Origin: Arthrinium phaeospermum
Taxonomy: Eukaryota > Ascomycota > Sordariomycetes > Amphisphaeriales > Apiosporaceae
Reading direction: 5' to 3'
Assembly (NCBI GenBank): GCA_006503535.1
Contig: QYRS01000001.1
Span: 2,728,001-2,792,000 of the forward strand
DNA length: 64,000 bases
Shown: in pieces, positions 45,969 to 58,883 of the stretch
How positions within the stretch are numbered: the first letter of the stretch is position 1
Layout of the letters: every line of letters begins with the position of its first letter
The notes under the pieces: generated by a model
Database searches by the model: none
Told to the model about the DNA's origin: nothing
What the model saw: the letters and a program-made list of their open reading frames with translations, nothing else
Program-made: the position numbers and the translations under genes

Positions 45969-48507
45969 ATGGCACTATCATCCTCGTCGTCGTCATCGCG
46001 GCAAGACGGTACGGTAGGGGACCCCCTTGCGCTGCCTACCACGACCACCACAACGATGCGCTCGGGTCGCCGCCTGGGCCACTCCGCGACGGCCACGGCC
46101 ACGGCCGACAATGAGGAGAAGACATCGTCATCGTGGGCAAGTCGAATGAACCGTCGCCGCCGCGAGAGCCGTCTTGGCCAGCCTACCGAAAACCGCAACG
46201 GGGACGATGAAAACGGCGGCAGCCGCCGCGGCAATGCCACCCCGAAACCCACAGACAAGTGGTGGAAGATTCACCTGTTCCGCGGCATGGTCAACGATAT
46301 CCGCCGTCGGGCGCCCTACTACTGGAGCGACTGGCGCGATGCCTGGGATTATCGGGTTGTGCCCGCTACGGTGTATATGTATTTCGCCAAGTAAGTTCCG
46401 GCTCCATCTCCCTTTTCTCCGTTCTGCCTTCCGGTGTAGGTTCTCATGGTATTTCCCCTTTCCCGCTGTCGTTCACCTGTATGTCTCATAGGGCTGCCGC
46501 CGGTATGGGCTGGGTTCTTGCATGTGCTAGCGAGAAGTGCAGCAGTTGGCGGTAGTGGCATGTTCTCCCGCCCTTCCTTATGCGTGTCTCAGCTCTCGTT
46601 CTCTAATATGTCACGTTTCACTGACCGGGCGGGCCGCTGGTCTCACCGTCCTTTTCCTTTCATTGGTCATGAAGTATATATAGTTTTTCTACTATACTGA
46701 ATGATACTGACGGGTGCTGCACCATCTAGTATAATGCCCGCCTTGGCCTTCTCGCTTGATATGTTCACGAAGACGGGGATGCAATACGGGGTCAACGAGG
46801 TTCTCCTCGCCTCCGTGCTCGGTGCCGTCGTGTTCGCCATATTGGCCTGCCAGCCTTTGGTCATAGTCGGAGTGACGGGGCCCATCACAGTTTTCAACTA
46901 GTCAGTTCAAACAATTTCCCCCGCCCCTTAGCTGGTTGTAAATAACGGATGGATGGGTGGCTGACATAGCTTTAGCACCGTGTACGACATCATGGTACCG
47001 ACTGGTACGAACTACCTAGCCTTCATGTGCTGGATCGGCCTGTGGTCGCTCCTCTTCCACTGGATCCTGGCCGTCACCAACTCGTGCAACTGGCTAAAGT
47101 ATGTAACGCGGTTCCCCTGCGACATCTTCGGCTTCTACGTCGCCTTCATCTACCTACAAAAGGGCGTCCAGGTCCTCGAGCGCTTCGGCAACGAGGCGCC
47201 CTTCTACCTCTCCGTCATGGTGGCCCTACTGGTCTTCATGATCGCGTACGCTTGCGGCGAGTTCGGCGGCAGTCCCTTGTTCCGTCACCCGGTCCGTGTC
47301 TTTCTAAAGGACTATGGCACGCCCCTTACCGTCATTTTCTTCACCGGCTTCGTGCATCTGGGCCGCATGAAGACCATCGACTTGGAAAAGCTCCCGACCA
47401 GCCGGCCGTTCTTCCCCACGGCCGATAGGGGCTGGTTCGTGCATTTCTGGGATATCCCCGTGGGAGACATCTTCATCGCCATTCCCTTTGCCGTGCTGCT
47501 GACCATCCTGTTTTGGTTCGATCACAATGGTAAGCTCCATGCGTGCCGAGCTGGTGAAATTTGAACTCATGGCTGACAAGCTTGATCCAGTATCGTCTCT
47601 GATCGCCCAGGGTACCGAATTCCCGCTCCGGAAGCCGGCCGGCTTCCACTGGGACCTCTTCCTGTTGGGCCTCACCACTGGTGTCGCGGGGCTTCTCGGC
47701 CTCCCGTTTCCGAATGGTCTGATCCCGCAGGCGCCCTTCCACACCGAATCGCTATGCGTGACCAAGGTCGAGGTAGACACTGACGAGAACGGCGAGGAGA
47801 AGGGCCATTACACGCACAAGCGGACGCACGTGGTGGAGCAGCGAGTGTCCAACCTGACTCAGGGCCTCCTCACCTTGGGAACCATGTCGGGCCCGTTGCT
47901 GATCGTGCTGCACCTCATCCCGCAGGCCGTCCTCGCGGGCCTGTTTTTCATCATGGGGTACCAGGCGCTCGAGGGCAACGGCATCACAGTCAAGCTCCTA
48001 TTTCTGTGCCGCGACCAGTCCCTGACCCCTAGAGGCCACCCGCTGAAGCAGATCTCCCGCCGCGTGGCCGTGTGGACCTTCGTCGCGCTCGAGCTGGTCG
48101 GCTTCGGCGCTACCTTTGCAATCACGCAGACCGTGGCCGCGGTGGGATTCCCCGTCGTCATCCTGGCTCTGATTCCCGTGCGGGCCCTGCTGCTGCCGCG
48201 GCTCTTCACGCCGCACGAGCTGAGCATCCTGGATGAGCCTACTGCGAGCCCGTTCATCATGGAAAATGTGGGCGGGAGTTATGGCGGGGCGGCGTACTCG
48301 TCCCACGACAGGGTGGGCGCCATCGACGGCGAAGGAGGACGCGACGGTACAGCGACGAATAGTGAGAGCGCGAGCGCCACTTTGCAGATGGACCCATCAC
48401 CGCTAGAACGGAGGAGTGAGGAGGACTTTGCGGGGTTGGAAGAAGGAAAGGGCGCGGGGATGGGACGACGAAGGGGCCAGTCGAGTCGAGATGCTGGAGT
48501 GGAATAA
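45969..48507 (+). CDS. BOR1: Borate/anion transporter of the BOR1 (SLC4-like) family
   Basis: Plasma-membrane borate exporter or anion exchanger of the bicarbonate-transporter superfamily. Exons 45969-46390, 46730-46900, 46976-47529 and 47591-48507 join in frame to 687 residues; ATGs at 45939 or 45879 would add 10 or 30. After a Ser/Thr/Arg-rich cytosolic tail the conserved core reads RGMVNDIRRRAPYYWSDWRD, then NIMPALAFSLDMFTKTGMQY across the splice, VNEVLLASVLGAVVFAILAC, QPLVIVGVTGPITVFNYTVY, and later FHWDLFLLGLTTGVAGLLGL followed by PFPNGLIPQAPFHTESL. The C-terminus is acidic and Gly/Ser-rich. The first intron is long (339 bp). No frameshift is needed. Confidence 0.93.
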
Positions 48508-51500
48508 TGTTTATTGATTGATTGTAATAATGGCGCGCGTCAGAGTCGGGCTGATAGAAAAGTCGATTGGATGCCTACCGAATGTTATATATACATATAG
48601 CAGTATAGAGCATGATAGAACAAGGGGCCTATGATATACTGGTTGTTATCAAAGTCCGAGGAGAGACTGGAAAGGGTTGCCTGGGGGCTGAGTTCTTCCT
48701 GAACAAATAAAGTATGTCGTGGCTTTAGAAACCGCGAGACAGTACGTAACTTGGCATTACTTATTCCAAAAGTGCTGGCCATGGGGTCGCGTTGTGCTGT
48801 TGGCGGAGGCAGTTTTCTACCCGCACATGGTTCTGCTCGCATCCTCGTGCTTAGTAAGGTGCCAAGGTCACCACTATCGACTCAGCCCTCGCCGAGTACC
48901 GTATGACCCTCATCCAGCCGGCGGCAAGTAAGAAAAAGATCCGATCCGACTCTAAATCATATCAGCAAATCAGTCGGAGAGCCTCGCCATCTTATGTCAT
49001 GGAGATCTCAGCCTCGCAGCGCGATAACGAGGAGGCGGCAGCGCGCAACGACCTCATCTCAGCCTTATGATACATCGATATGACGCAACATTCGTCATGT
49101 CGGGGATAGTATATATCCTCGAGAAAGGCGATAATCTCGACGCCTTTGTGGGAAACGCCCGTTCGGTGGGGGCACTGACAGCATCGGCTGGGGCGGAGAA
49201 GAAGCGAGGAGAGAGACGGAATAAACAAGATCATGTGTACATCACGACCCCTCGGAAGGGCGGGGAGGAATATTTAAGACAAAAGTCGAGGCCCTGACGC
49301 AGTCAGCCAAGAGACATGTGGGCGTACCTTTGGCCCGGGACTTGGCCCGGATCCGACTTGTATGTATATACGTAGACGGACTAGCAGAACGTTCCCATGC
49401 CCTTTGAGCCCTTGGGCAGATTTGAATCGCCTTCTAGATGCCAATATAAGCTTTGCCATGACTTGCCAACGGGAAAGGAGGGGAGAAACTGGTTCTTCGG
49501 CCCCATCATAAGAAACAGACAGCACAGAAGCAAGTTTGGGTTCCCGTCAGGGAGAGGTTAGTAATCGAGCAAGACAGCTCAGACAGACTGAAGCGGGTAG
49601 GAGAGTCCCCGGCCAACCGGGACACTCGGCCAGCCGTCCAGCCAAGGTGTCAACTAGACGAGGCCTGACCGGATGGCAGCGATGAACGTTTCCCGAGACG
49701 GGCCCAGAGGGGAGGGCCACCGCTGGGCAGTGAAACACCCGAGGCATAAGGCGGAGCACATCACTCCCATCTGGCCGTGGAAGATTTTCTGAGATCGATG
49801 GCCCAGCAAGCCTGCGGAAACACGGGATCCGCGTGGGCGCCCACCGCGGCACGGATAGATGGCAGACGAGGCAAGCCCGATAGCTGAGCACCTTAGCTAT
49901 TAGCTATGTACTTGAAGGCATGGTCGGGGATGCGAGGTGATATGCGAGCGCAGCAGCGCCTTGCATGATATGATGCCCGTCGATCTCCCTCATGCGAGTG
50001 GCTCGTTACCTAGCTGTTCATCAAGTACAGGAATCCAACGGCAGGAAGATCTTCCCGGCCCGGGTAGAAGAGGAAGGGCAATTGCTGTAGGGACGCGTGC
50101 AGGAGTCCCCAATGACGCCAGACTCCCGGAAGCCGTTGAACCCATGCACCATGTTTTCAAACAGCAGGGTCTCCAGAGGGGGTTGATAGTTGCCTTCTGA
50201 GTGGCCGTCTGCTACACAAGCCGAGCCGAGCAAGGGGTACGCAGAATGGATCCCTCTACGCTCTTGGGCTCTTTCTAGGTGGTAGTGATTTTAAGTTAGT
50301 GGGTATTTGGGGAGCTCGGGGCCACCAACGTGACCACATCCATACCATCCCCACCCGTGTTTTGAGCCTCCTCCATATCTTGCTCCGTTCCTCCTGCCCC
50401 CTCCCTCTCAAGAATCGTCCGTTTGGGCCAACGAGGTAGGTTAAATGTTTGCTCTATTCGGTGGAGAAACACTGCTATTTTGCACACCTCGACACAACGG
50501 ACGGAAAGTTCGGGTAATTCTCTAATCGCAAACACGACGAGCCATCGGAGCCCGAGAATGCATAGCATCGCATTGCATTGCATTGCATCGCATCTGATCT
50601 CTCATCTCCTGACGGCTGCGAGATGCGAGGCATTTAGATGAGAGATACATAGTCTTTGGTATCAGCATGCCAAGAACGGCAAAAACGGACGTGATCTCGT
50701 CTGCTGCCAAGCTCTTGTAGGCGACTTCCAAGCCATTGACCCGCCGTTGCGCCGACAACAAGTGACCTGCAGAGATTGAGGGCTGTCAGATTCTCTCGGC
50801 ATGCGCTGGAATCGGGAAACAAAGCCCGTTCCATTGTCCAGTGGCAGTGTGGAAACGCTTCCGTCCGGCTGAGCATGCTCTCGGGTACCGGCAACGGCTT
50901 CACGACGAGTTGCGCCAGGCTTCCAGGCAAAGAAGAGACCCAAGCCAAGCGCCTGGAAATGCGCACTTGGTGGGCGACCACCGCCTGTATTTGCTGCAAA
51001 ACTCACTTCCACGGCATAGGCAATTGCAGGTTTCAGGGCTCGGCTGCCAGTCTGTCCGCTTTCTTGGTGTGCGCTTAGAAAGGCCGCTGAAACGGCATCT
51101 GAAGCAGATCACCCCCCTCAACCCCCTCGGGCCCTGAGCTCCCCTGCTGGACGAACCCTGCCCACTTTGGTCCTGACAAGCAAATTCATCCCAACTTTTT
51201 TCTTTTTTTGCCCATGGGTTTGTCGAGATGCTCGGCGCTGATTGGCCCCGTTGCGGCTCTGCTCTCGTCTTGCTGAGCGTGTTTCGTTTGATCTCTGCGA
51301 CCCTGGCGTGGTGGTCGAAGGCCATTGGCCAGCGCTGCTGCTACCTCCCCGACTGGGCAACTTTGGATGGAAGCTTGTCTCTCTGTGCCATCTCGACCCC
51401 ACCGGCACCCCCATGGCAGCACGGCACCGGAATCTCGACTTGCGACGAGCGATGCTCGCCTCCTCTGTCCCTCCCCCCCTCCATGGCTTGTACCAGGGGT

Positions 51501-51850
51501 AGCTCTGGAAGACGACATGCCGTCCACCGGGCAGCCCTCCTTCCGTGACCCGCCCTGCTGAATTAGATCTCTTGGCCGACAAGCTTGGCCATCTACTTTA
51601 ATAGCACATTCTCCCACGCTTCTTGGTAACATTCCATTCTCTTCATCCCATCCCGTGTCTTCATCCAACTTCGAATTAAAAGCACTGGTCTGCTTCTTGG
51701 GATCTTTTAGCTTTGTCTCTCTTTTACTTCTAATTCTTCTAATCACCCAGGTGGGCCTTTAAACAAACAGCCAAGCTAGTCTTGCTCTTTCGTTCTATCA
51801 CGACCGTCCTTCTTCCACCCGATCCAGAAATCCATAATCAGACAAACAAC
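48508..51850. other. 3.3-kb intergenic region upstream of the ferritin-like gene
   Basis: No gene is supported. Near 51109-51150 several CCCCT motifs cluster (the stress-response-element core), about 0.7 kb before the next start codon, and poly-C tracts recur near 51470. A GCATTGCATTGCATCGCATC tract lies near 50571-50593. Open frames at 51118-51746 (-) are motif-free. Confidence 0.4.
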
Positions 51851-52871
51851 ATGCCTTCAATCATGAGAACCGCCGGTCTTTTGGCCGGCTTGGCCGCCGT
51901 CGCCTCCGCTCTCCCGGCTCAACCCAAGTTCACCCCCCGCCAGGAGGCCATCTACGAACTCACAAAGCGCCAGACTGCTGCCGAGGCGGCGCTGGGTCTT
52001 CAGGATGTTGATATTCTTCAATTGTGAGTACCTCTTCTGTTTCCTGGCGCATTGGCCACTCAACTGACTTTGGCATCCCAGTGCTCTTACTCTGGAGTGG
52101 CTCGAGGGTACCTTCTACCAACAAGGATTCGCCAAGTTCAAGGATTCCGAGTTCGCTGCTCTGGGCCTGAACACCGCTCAGCTCGCCGATCTCAAGCAGG
52201 TTGGCAAGACCGAGCTGGAGCACGTTGGTCTGCTGCAAAGTGCCATTGCCCAGGCTGGTGTCAAGCCCGTACAGCCCTGCGAGTACGACTTCGGATTCAC
52301 CGATGCCAAGGGCATGGTTGGCACCGCCGCCGTTCTCGAGAACGTCGGTGTGTCGGCCTACTTGGGCGCTGCTCCCCTCCTCTCCGATCCCAAGATCCTG
52401 TCCACCGCCGGCTCCATCCTCACCATCGAGGCTCGCCACCAGTCCTTCATCCGCGGTGCCGCTGGTGTCACGGCCATTCCCCAGGCCCTGGATACCCCTC
52501 TCGGCCCCAAGGCCGTCTTCTCTCTGGCTGCGCCATTCATCAAGTCTTGCCCTGAAGGCTCCAACCTGATCCTCACTGCCTTCCCCACCCTGAAGATGAC
52601 TTCGGCGGCTCCTGCTGCCGGCAGCGTCATTGCTGCCGGCACCCAGGTCAAGCTTGAGAGCGAGGCCTCTGCCGCTGCCAAGTTCTGTGGCTTCACCAAC
52701 GCCAACGCACCCGGTGGCACTGCATTCGTCGAGTTCAAGGATGGCAACTGCGCCACTCCTAGCAACCTTGCTGGCGTCACATATGTGACCCTGACCAGCG
52801 ACGCTCCGGCGACTGGTGTCCTGTCTGACGCGATCACCTTGGCCGGCCCCATGGTGCTCATGGTCTCATAG
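51851..52871 (+). CDS. Secreted ferritin-like (Rds1-type, Ferritin_2) protein
   Basis: Exons 51851-52023 and 52082-52871 give 320 residues. The N-terminus MPSIMRTAGLLAGLAAVASA followed by LPAQ is a clear signal peptide. The mature part opens with a helical ferritin-like bundle: LQFALTLEWLEGTFYQQGFA has the usual first-helix Glu residues, followed by HVGLLQSAIAQAGVKPVQPC, GTAAVLENVGVSAYLGAA and ILTIEARHQSFIRGAAG, in which E-x-x-H pairs could bind metal. A Ser/Ala/Thr-rich C-terminal domain follows. Relatives are stress- or development-induced proteins (Rds1 of fission yeast; fungal catalase-like stress proteins); the biochemical activity is unproven. CCCCT motifs upstream fit stress induction. 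No GPI signal is apparent, although the C-terminus (ITLAGPMVLMVS) is hydrophobic. Confidence 0.9.
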
Positions 52872-54635
52872 ATGCCCAGCACGACGAATCACTCAACCAA
52901 CCGCCGAGGCAGACAAGGCAGAGAGGGCGCGCGCCTTGACGGACCTAATGAACGTGCAACGTACAGCACGGGGACTATCACGATGAGTCAAGTCAAGTCA
53001 AGACGCCCACGATGAGAAGAGCGCCGCGGAACCAGCCAGACACGAGCAACCCAAGTGGAAGAAGTTCTTGGTCGGTAGCTCGCATAGTACCACCAGTATA
53101 GAACTAATACAAATCTGGATTGCTCCTTTTTACTTCCGCGGCCGCTTCTTCTTCTTCCTCCTCATCTGTCTCTATGTGCATTAGCCCGGCTGCTACATCA
53201 TACTTCACTTCTTTGGCAAAACGGCATTACGAGGGGGGAATGGGCAACCATTTCTCGGTCTGGTAGCCAACAATGCCTGTATTGTTCTTTATATATTTTG
53301 TTGCGCATCTACCTCATGTAATTCACGAGGACTGGAGAAAAGGGCAGGTGCACAGATAGAGAGACAGAGAGAGGGCCACATTATTGTGCGATTAGATACC
53401 CCATGGGCAGCCAGAGATGATGCGCTCTCTCTGAAGACGGCCTGAAATGTGTGTTTGGATTTTTTATGTCACCAGTTATTATTAGCAAAACTTTATCTAC
53501 TTACTACTACTACTAAAAAAAATCAAAAACACTATATAAATCATCAATGTTCTTGACTTCACTCGGAATGTAAATCAAACCAAACCACTCGTGTGACTTG
53601 GCAACGAACATGACAACAACAGCAAAGTGGTGAGAATAGGCGATGGCCCGTGCCGGCATTGGTTTGTGACAGTGATTGATTGATAGACCGACTGGCAAGA
53701 TCCGAGAGAGCTGAGACGTGCTAGCGAGTATCTGATTTTAGGGGCAGATTGATGCCGTGGCTTGGGGGTGTTTGAGATGCTGAGATCTGCGGGTATGCTA
53801 AATCTGTCGCCACGTCATGTCAATGGATGGGATGAATGTCCAAGACGCCGGTACAAAGGTACCTACCTGCGTTACGCAGCCGTGTTTCGTTTCCGACTGA
53901 CTCCCGGTTTGGACTATGGTGAGAATTCATTCGTTCATCCAACACGAGAGAAGCTGATCACTTTGCCCTTTGCCTCTCTTCTCGGTCTTTCTTTTCCTCT
54001 CTCCTCTCTTTTTCCAAAAGGGGGAACCACCTCGGCAGCTCTTTGGCCAGACGGTTGAGCGGCTTGTGCGAAGTCGCATTGACGCAGGAGCTGGAGGCTT
54101 GGCAGGTTTTTGTTCAGTGGGGACCTCCACTCGACGTTGCGGCCGGCATGGGTTCAAGTAAGGTTAAGTGTATAGGGTGGGTACGTGTGCTTTTGATTGG
54201 CGGGGTGGGGTCTTTCACATACTTATACGAAGGGACTCCAAGCTGGAAGGCAATTTCTTTGATTGGTGGTTAGCCTCGGCTGTAATTGGGTGTTGGTAAT
54301 GGGCAAGGGGTCTGTCTGTCTTTTGCTTGTTCTTTTCTTGTTGGACTTGGTGGTTTGTTGGTATGGTCATTGAGGTACACAGCGAGCTAGAAGCTCCAAA
54401 GGAGCACAGCATGTACAGGTAGATGGTAGTTGTCTTAGCTTAAGTGAATGGCGATGGGATGGGATGCCCCATCTGAAAGGCTTATAGGCAATAAGTGTGT
54501 ATGGTGCATAGGTATGTTCTTATTACGGCAGCATGAGCCGCCATGGGTTGGTGGGATGTAAATGGATAGGATTTGGGTCGAGTACGGTAAGAAAAAAATA
54601 AAAGGGCATTGCTGGGAAGCAGGGCATTCATTACC

Positions 54636-54720
54636 TTGGGCGGGATTCGAATGCAGGACCGGCTTCCAAGAGAATATCAAAAATGGAACTGGTCCCTAGC
54701 CATTGGGCTATAGTGCCCAA
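54636..54720 (-). tRNA. tRNA-like locus, isotype undetermined, probably degenerate
   Basis: On the minus strand a TTGGGC/GCCCAA acceptor pairs at the two ends, an A-box-like TAGCCCAATGGCTAGGGA forms a D arm, and ATTCGAAT matches the B box/T loop. The T stem pairs poorly, and the anticodon region is oversized (TTCCA/TGGAA stem around a 15-base loop), so an anticodon cannot be read with confidence. A perfect 10-bp inverted repeat (GCCATTGGGC at 54699-54708 with GCCCAATGGC at 54715-54724) would compete with the cloverleaf. Confidence 0.4.
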
Positions 54721-55885
54721 TGGCTATGAACCAATTCTAACAGTCGCCGACCATGTTGGGACTTAAGAGGTCTCGCCCTGTAGGTAGGTGGCTACCTGTT
54801 TAGGGAGGGGGACGGGCAATGGGTGGTGGTGTGTGGGCATTATCCATGAACTACCATGTATTCATCCCCTGTGCGCTCTCAACGGCTGTGAGATAAAAAG
54901 AAGAGACTGTCCATATTGATTTGAATAGGTATGCCTGGTAGCAAGCTTCATCGTGATCAGTACCACGCACTTGGAGTAAATAGGAGAAGCGGCCATCGCC
55001 CGTCAACAGTCGCTGATGATACTGGGGCCTATGAGGCTTTCTCACAATGGCTATGACAAGGGTGAATTAGGTAGGAGGCCCCTTGTGCACCTGGGCACCT
55101 ACCTGCCCCTGCCCTACAAACTGCGCAATACACTGTCACCAGTCTAAGGCCGCAGCCTCCTTCGTGATGGATGCCAGGTCGAACATGGTGTAAGCCCCTA
55201 TTCAAGGGGTCGCCACACACACACACACACACATACATACATACTTACCCCCTCTGTTAGAAATAACACAAGGACGTACATATCCTGCCCGATTCGAGTT
55301 AGTCCTTGGATGTCTCAATAGGTCTGCACCAAAACGCACACGTGAAAGAATAGCATAGCAATTGGCCTCTTGTCTATCGATCCGTACCTATGACTAGTCA
55401 TCGTCACCAACATTGATTTCCCATGGTCAAGATCTACTGCCATCTGTCCTTTATCAATAACGCATATCAAAATACATGCCTATGTAGATCACTCTTTGTA
55501 TGCATCTGGCCAGGTTTCATTAGTGAAGTCCGTACGGCAGGATCTTCTGGTTCAGCACGGCGATGGTTCGTTCCAATGAAACGGTTATGTAAGTATTCAA
55601 CAGTGCCCAAACTAGTGTAAGTGAAGACGACAGAAAAGAATCATAAATTAAATCCAATGATGACGAAGCCTGTGTTGTCTGTTGAATACGCAGCCCAATC
55701 CTCGTTGTGGGTATGCGCATCTAGATGTGCATAACAAAGTGCATGGATTGAACAAGCTGCCCAACACACATTTGCAGACAAAAGTCCTACACAGTACGAT
55801 AATCTGTGTATCGGTTGAGGAGGGGCTATTTATAGAATAAATAGCCAATTCGGAAAAGAAGTCACCACTGAGACAATCAAAAAGT

Positions 55886-55977
55886 GACCGCAGAGGGAGT
55901 TGAACCCTCTTGCCTTTAAGTATAATATGAATAAGAATACTAACCGCTAGGCTACACCGGCCCGGTCAAGGGAGGAA
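55886..55977 (-). tRNA. tRNA-like locus, isotype undetermined, probably degenerate
   Basis: On the minus strand GTTCAACTCCC with a perfect GAGGG/CCCTC stem forms a good T arm, TAGCCTAGCGGTTAG matches the A box, and GACCG/CGGTC can close the acceptor with extra unpaired bases before the D arm. The anticodon stem AGTAT/ATACT encloses 13 bases, which could include a short intron. These irregularities suggest a tRNA pseudogene or tRNA-derived sequence. Confidence 0.45.
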
Positions 55978-58883
55978 GGGTCTGTTTGGGAACATATTGA
56001 CTGGGCTGGGGGTAGAAAGTGCGGTGTGCTGTGGTCGAGTGGTGATTCAGAGTTTGACGCAGCCATGGATAGCAGGAGGTTGTCGGGGTGAAAGAGGAAG
56101 AAGCAAAAGTCAGTCGGCAATGGGAGAGCCAAGGCGAGAAAGGATGTAAAAAGGCTCGTGGGAAAGCATTATGAGAAAGCCATGAGTATGGTGCAGAAGA
56201 GGTTGTAAGCCATTGCTTTGGTGGAAGCTGCCATTGAGCTGACGGGTCTTTGTGATTCGCATACATATTGGCCTTGGGATAGAATCGCCCACGAAGAGAT
56301 ACCAATCCAGTGGCCATACCGAGTTCCTATTTAACCTGTGGCCTTCCCCTACCTGGCAGTCAATGTACCATACTACAGCATCGGCTCGACAGCATGCCCG
56401 CCAGGCAGCAATAGCAGCTACGAGCCAGACCCCGGAAACCAATGGAGCATCTGGAGCATCTGACACATTTGAACTTCCTCTGATTTCATAGATAACACTT
56501 GCGTCCCATATCGCCTTTTTGCTGTACACCTGGTTCTGGATTTCGCAGAATATGGCATCAACCGATGGCAGTTGCTCACTTGGCAGCCAGCAGGAATGAG
56601 CGAAGGCCACATTACTCACTCAATTCACCTTCAGGTCAGTTGATCATCATTCCTCGTTTCCCTGCCTTGCTGTTCTTGCCCTTGGATATGATGATTAGTG
56701 GGAATCTCGCTGAAGCTATGCTGAAGACAATTACTTGTTCGTAAACTGACCCAAGGCCAAACCTCGCCCATGTTCCGCACACTATCCCGTTACTTGGACT
56801 ACAGAACAGACCTGCTGATTTTATTAACTCTCCAATGTATGCAGAATCATGACCCATACACTTGGGTGAGCTGTTCCCGGGGTTTTCGGATGATCGTCCC
56901 GATCTCGTCATGCCTTGCCTCGAAGAATATCCATGCCTGTCACTGTCCTCTCACGATGCAATGGACTTGATCTACGCACACCTCTTTACGCGGCAGAGCT
57001 CAACCTAGCTGGGAATATCAATCCAGAGGCCCAGCGCGCATCGCGTTGATATACTGACTTGGTTTTTCGCCTCCTCAAACTGCTACAGACATGAAGTCAA
57101 CATGCCGCAGTTGCTTCGTTCCCCATTAGAGCAGAAAGGATGACCACAAACTGACCATGAGCACGTCTTTGCTGCTCATGGTATCTATTCTACACGCATT
57201 CACTAGCTACTATGCCTGGTCGTTGCCCTTCGCGTTGAAGCATTATTTTCGAGTGCAAACGGGGTATCCTGACAGAATATCCGTTTGTAGGACGTATTGA
57301 ACCAACCGGGCTACATACACAGCCAACTAAATCATGCCCTCTCGCTTCAAACCGCTCGCACAAGACGGGCACAGACGTGGATGTACCGCGGGTTTCGACG
57401 GGAGGTACATGCAGCTTCCACACACAGGCTGAATTGCTTATACTGACCGCCAATGAAAACCCACAAATAACGCGGATGCCAGTAAGTTCAGCTGATCCAA
57501 ACACTCCCTTCCCGCCTTGCTTGCAGCTTGGTTGAGCAACGAAATGACGAGAAAGTTTTGTTTCTATGAGCTTCACGGCAATGATCTCTTTCCTCGCAAT
57601 ATCTGACTTACGATTGCACCTCTATCATTGGTCTCCCATTTCCCGCTCCTACCCTCTTAGTTCGACATGCTAACCTGCTACAACACCTATTATTAGCGTC
57701 CAGCAACGGAAGGCCATTGGGAACGGTCTTCCACCTTCCCTGCTCGCTCTTGTCTTTCATCGCCCAATCCACAGTGCACAAATCTGATAAGAAGCTCAGC
57801 AATCGCTTGGCCAAAAGGTTTGAGACATGACGACAACCCAACTTAGCCACAGGTACTCCGTACCGGCTGCACCTCTTTTGACGGGCGACGCTAGCTGGTC
57901 CCCCAAAAACCTGACTCGGCTCCATATCAACTCATTTCATTTTTTCCTTCAACTTCCGTTTTCTTCTTCTTCATCATTCTTGATGAGCGAGTCCTGCCTT
58001 TTCCCCTTCCATGCCACGGCTCGGAATCATGACATATTCTGCTGCGAGAAGTCTGGGCATCTTGGCTAATATTCAGCTACACATGCGTGCGTTTGTGCAT
58101 GACGGTGTAGTTCGCCCCGTCGCTCGAATATCATGGTATGTACCACCAAAAACCTTCTCCTTCGAGCCTTTACCTACACAAGACAAACAAAATCACCATG
58201 GGGCCTAGTTGGCCTTCTTTTTGCATGATGAAAAGACCATTATCACAACTGAACCTCTAAACAATCTACATAACTAGAGTGTTATGTTGAAGTTACATTG
58301 GAGACCTGATCTGAGCAAAAAAACAAAACAACCAAAAATTTGGTTGCGAACCCCCGAAAATTTTCAAATCGCTGTATGAAAGCTTCTGCTGACTCTATTG
58401 CGTTTGCAGATTAGCCATGTGCTGAATATTCCAACATAGGAAATAAAGTGACTGTTTGTCACGGGCTGAGATGACGCCACACCAGTCCGTTGTATGAATA
58501 TATCATATTGTAATATACTATGGCTGGGTTGGCGGTGGCGCCTCGATAGTAGCCAGTTGACCAGTAGACATAGAATAATACATAATTGCTCATTCATCAA
58601 ATATCGCTTTAGTGTACATCAAACTACACACCTGTCCACGCTTGAAGGCAAGTAACGCTCCCGTCTAGTCATTGACTGCCGTCCCATGCACGTTGATGTG
58701 TGAATATCTGAGTCTCATATCGTCTCCCTGCCCAATGCCCAAAACACCGCGACGCCCGAGTACTGTGATCCAGACGAGGGCCACCATTTTCAAGTAGCCT
58801 CGGGGCAATCATGACTTTGAACCCATTCGCGTTAACATCCCAGGCATATTTGACTGCGGCACCTCTGCTCCAATTATCGGCCG

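Larger units (their letters stand above)
52872..58883. other. 6-kb intergenic region with two tRNA-like loci
   Basis: The longest gene-poor stretch in the window. It contains two degenerate tRNA-like sequences (separate entries), a CA/CATA microsatellite at about 55213-55243 and a TAC repeat near 53501-53515. The 169-codon open frame at 56110-56619 (-) has no motif and is not accepted. Nothing else is supported. Confidence 0.4.

Noticed and set aside
51118..51746. Two overlapping minus-strand frames of 154 and 186 codons
   Set aside because: They occupy the promoter region of the ferritin-like gene, overlap in different frames and show no motif.
56110..56619. 169-codon minus-strand frame between the tRNA-like loci and CTK1
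   Set aside because: No recognisable motif, helix pattern or neighbouring exon; length alone is not convincing in 6 kb of spacer.
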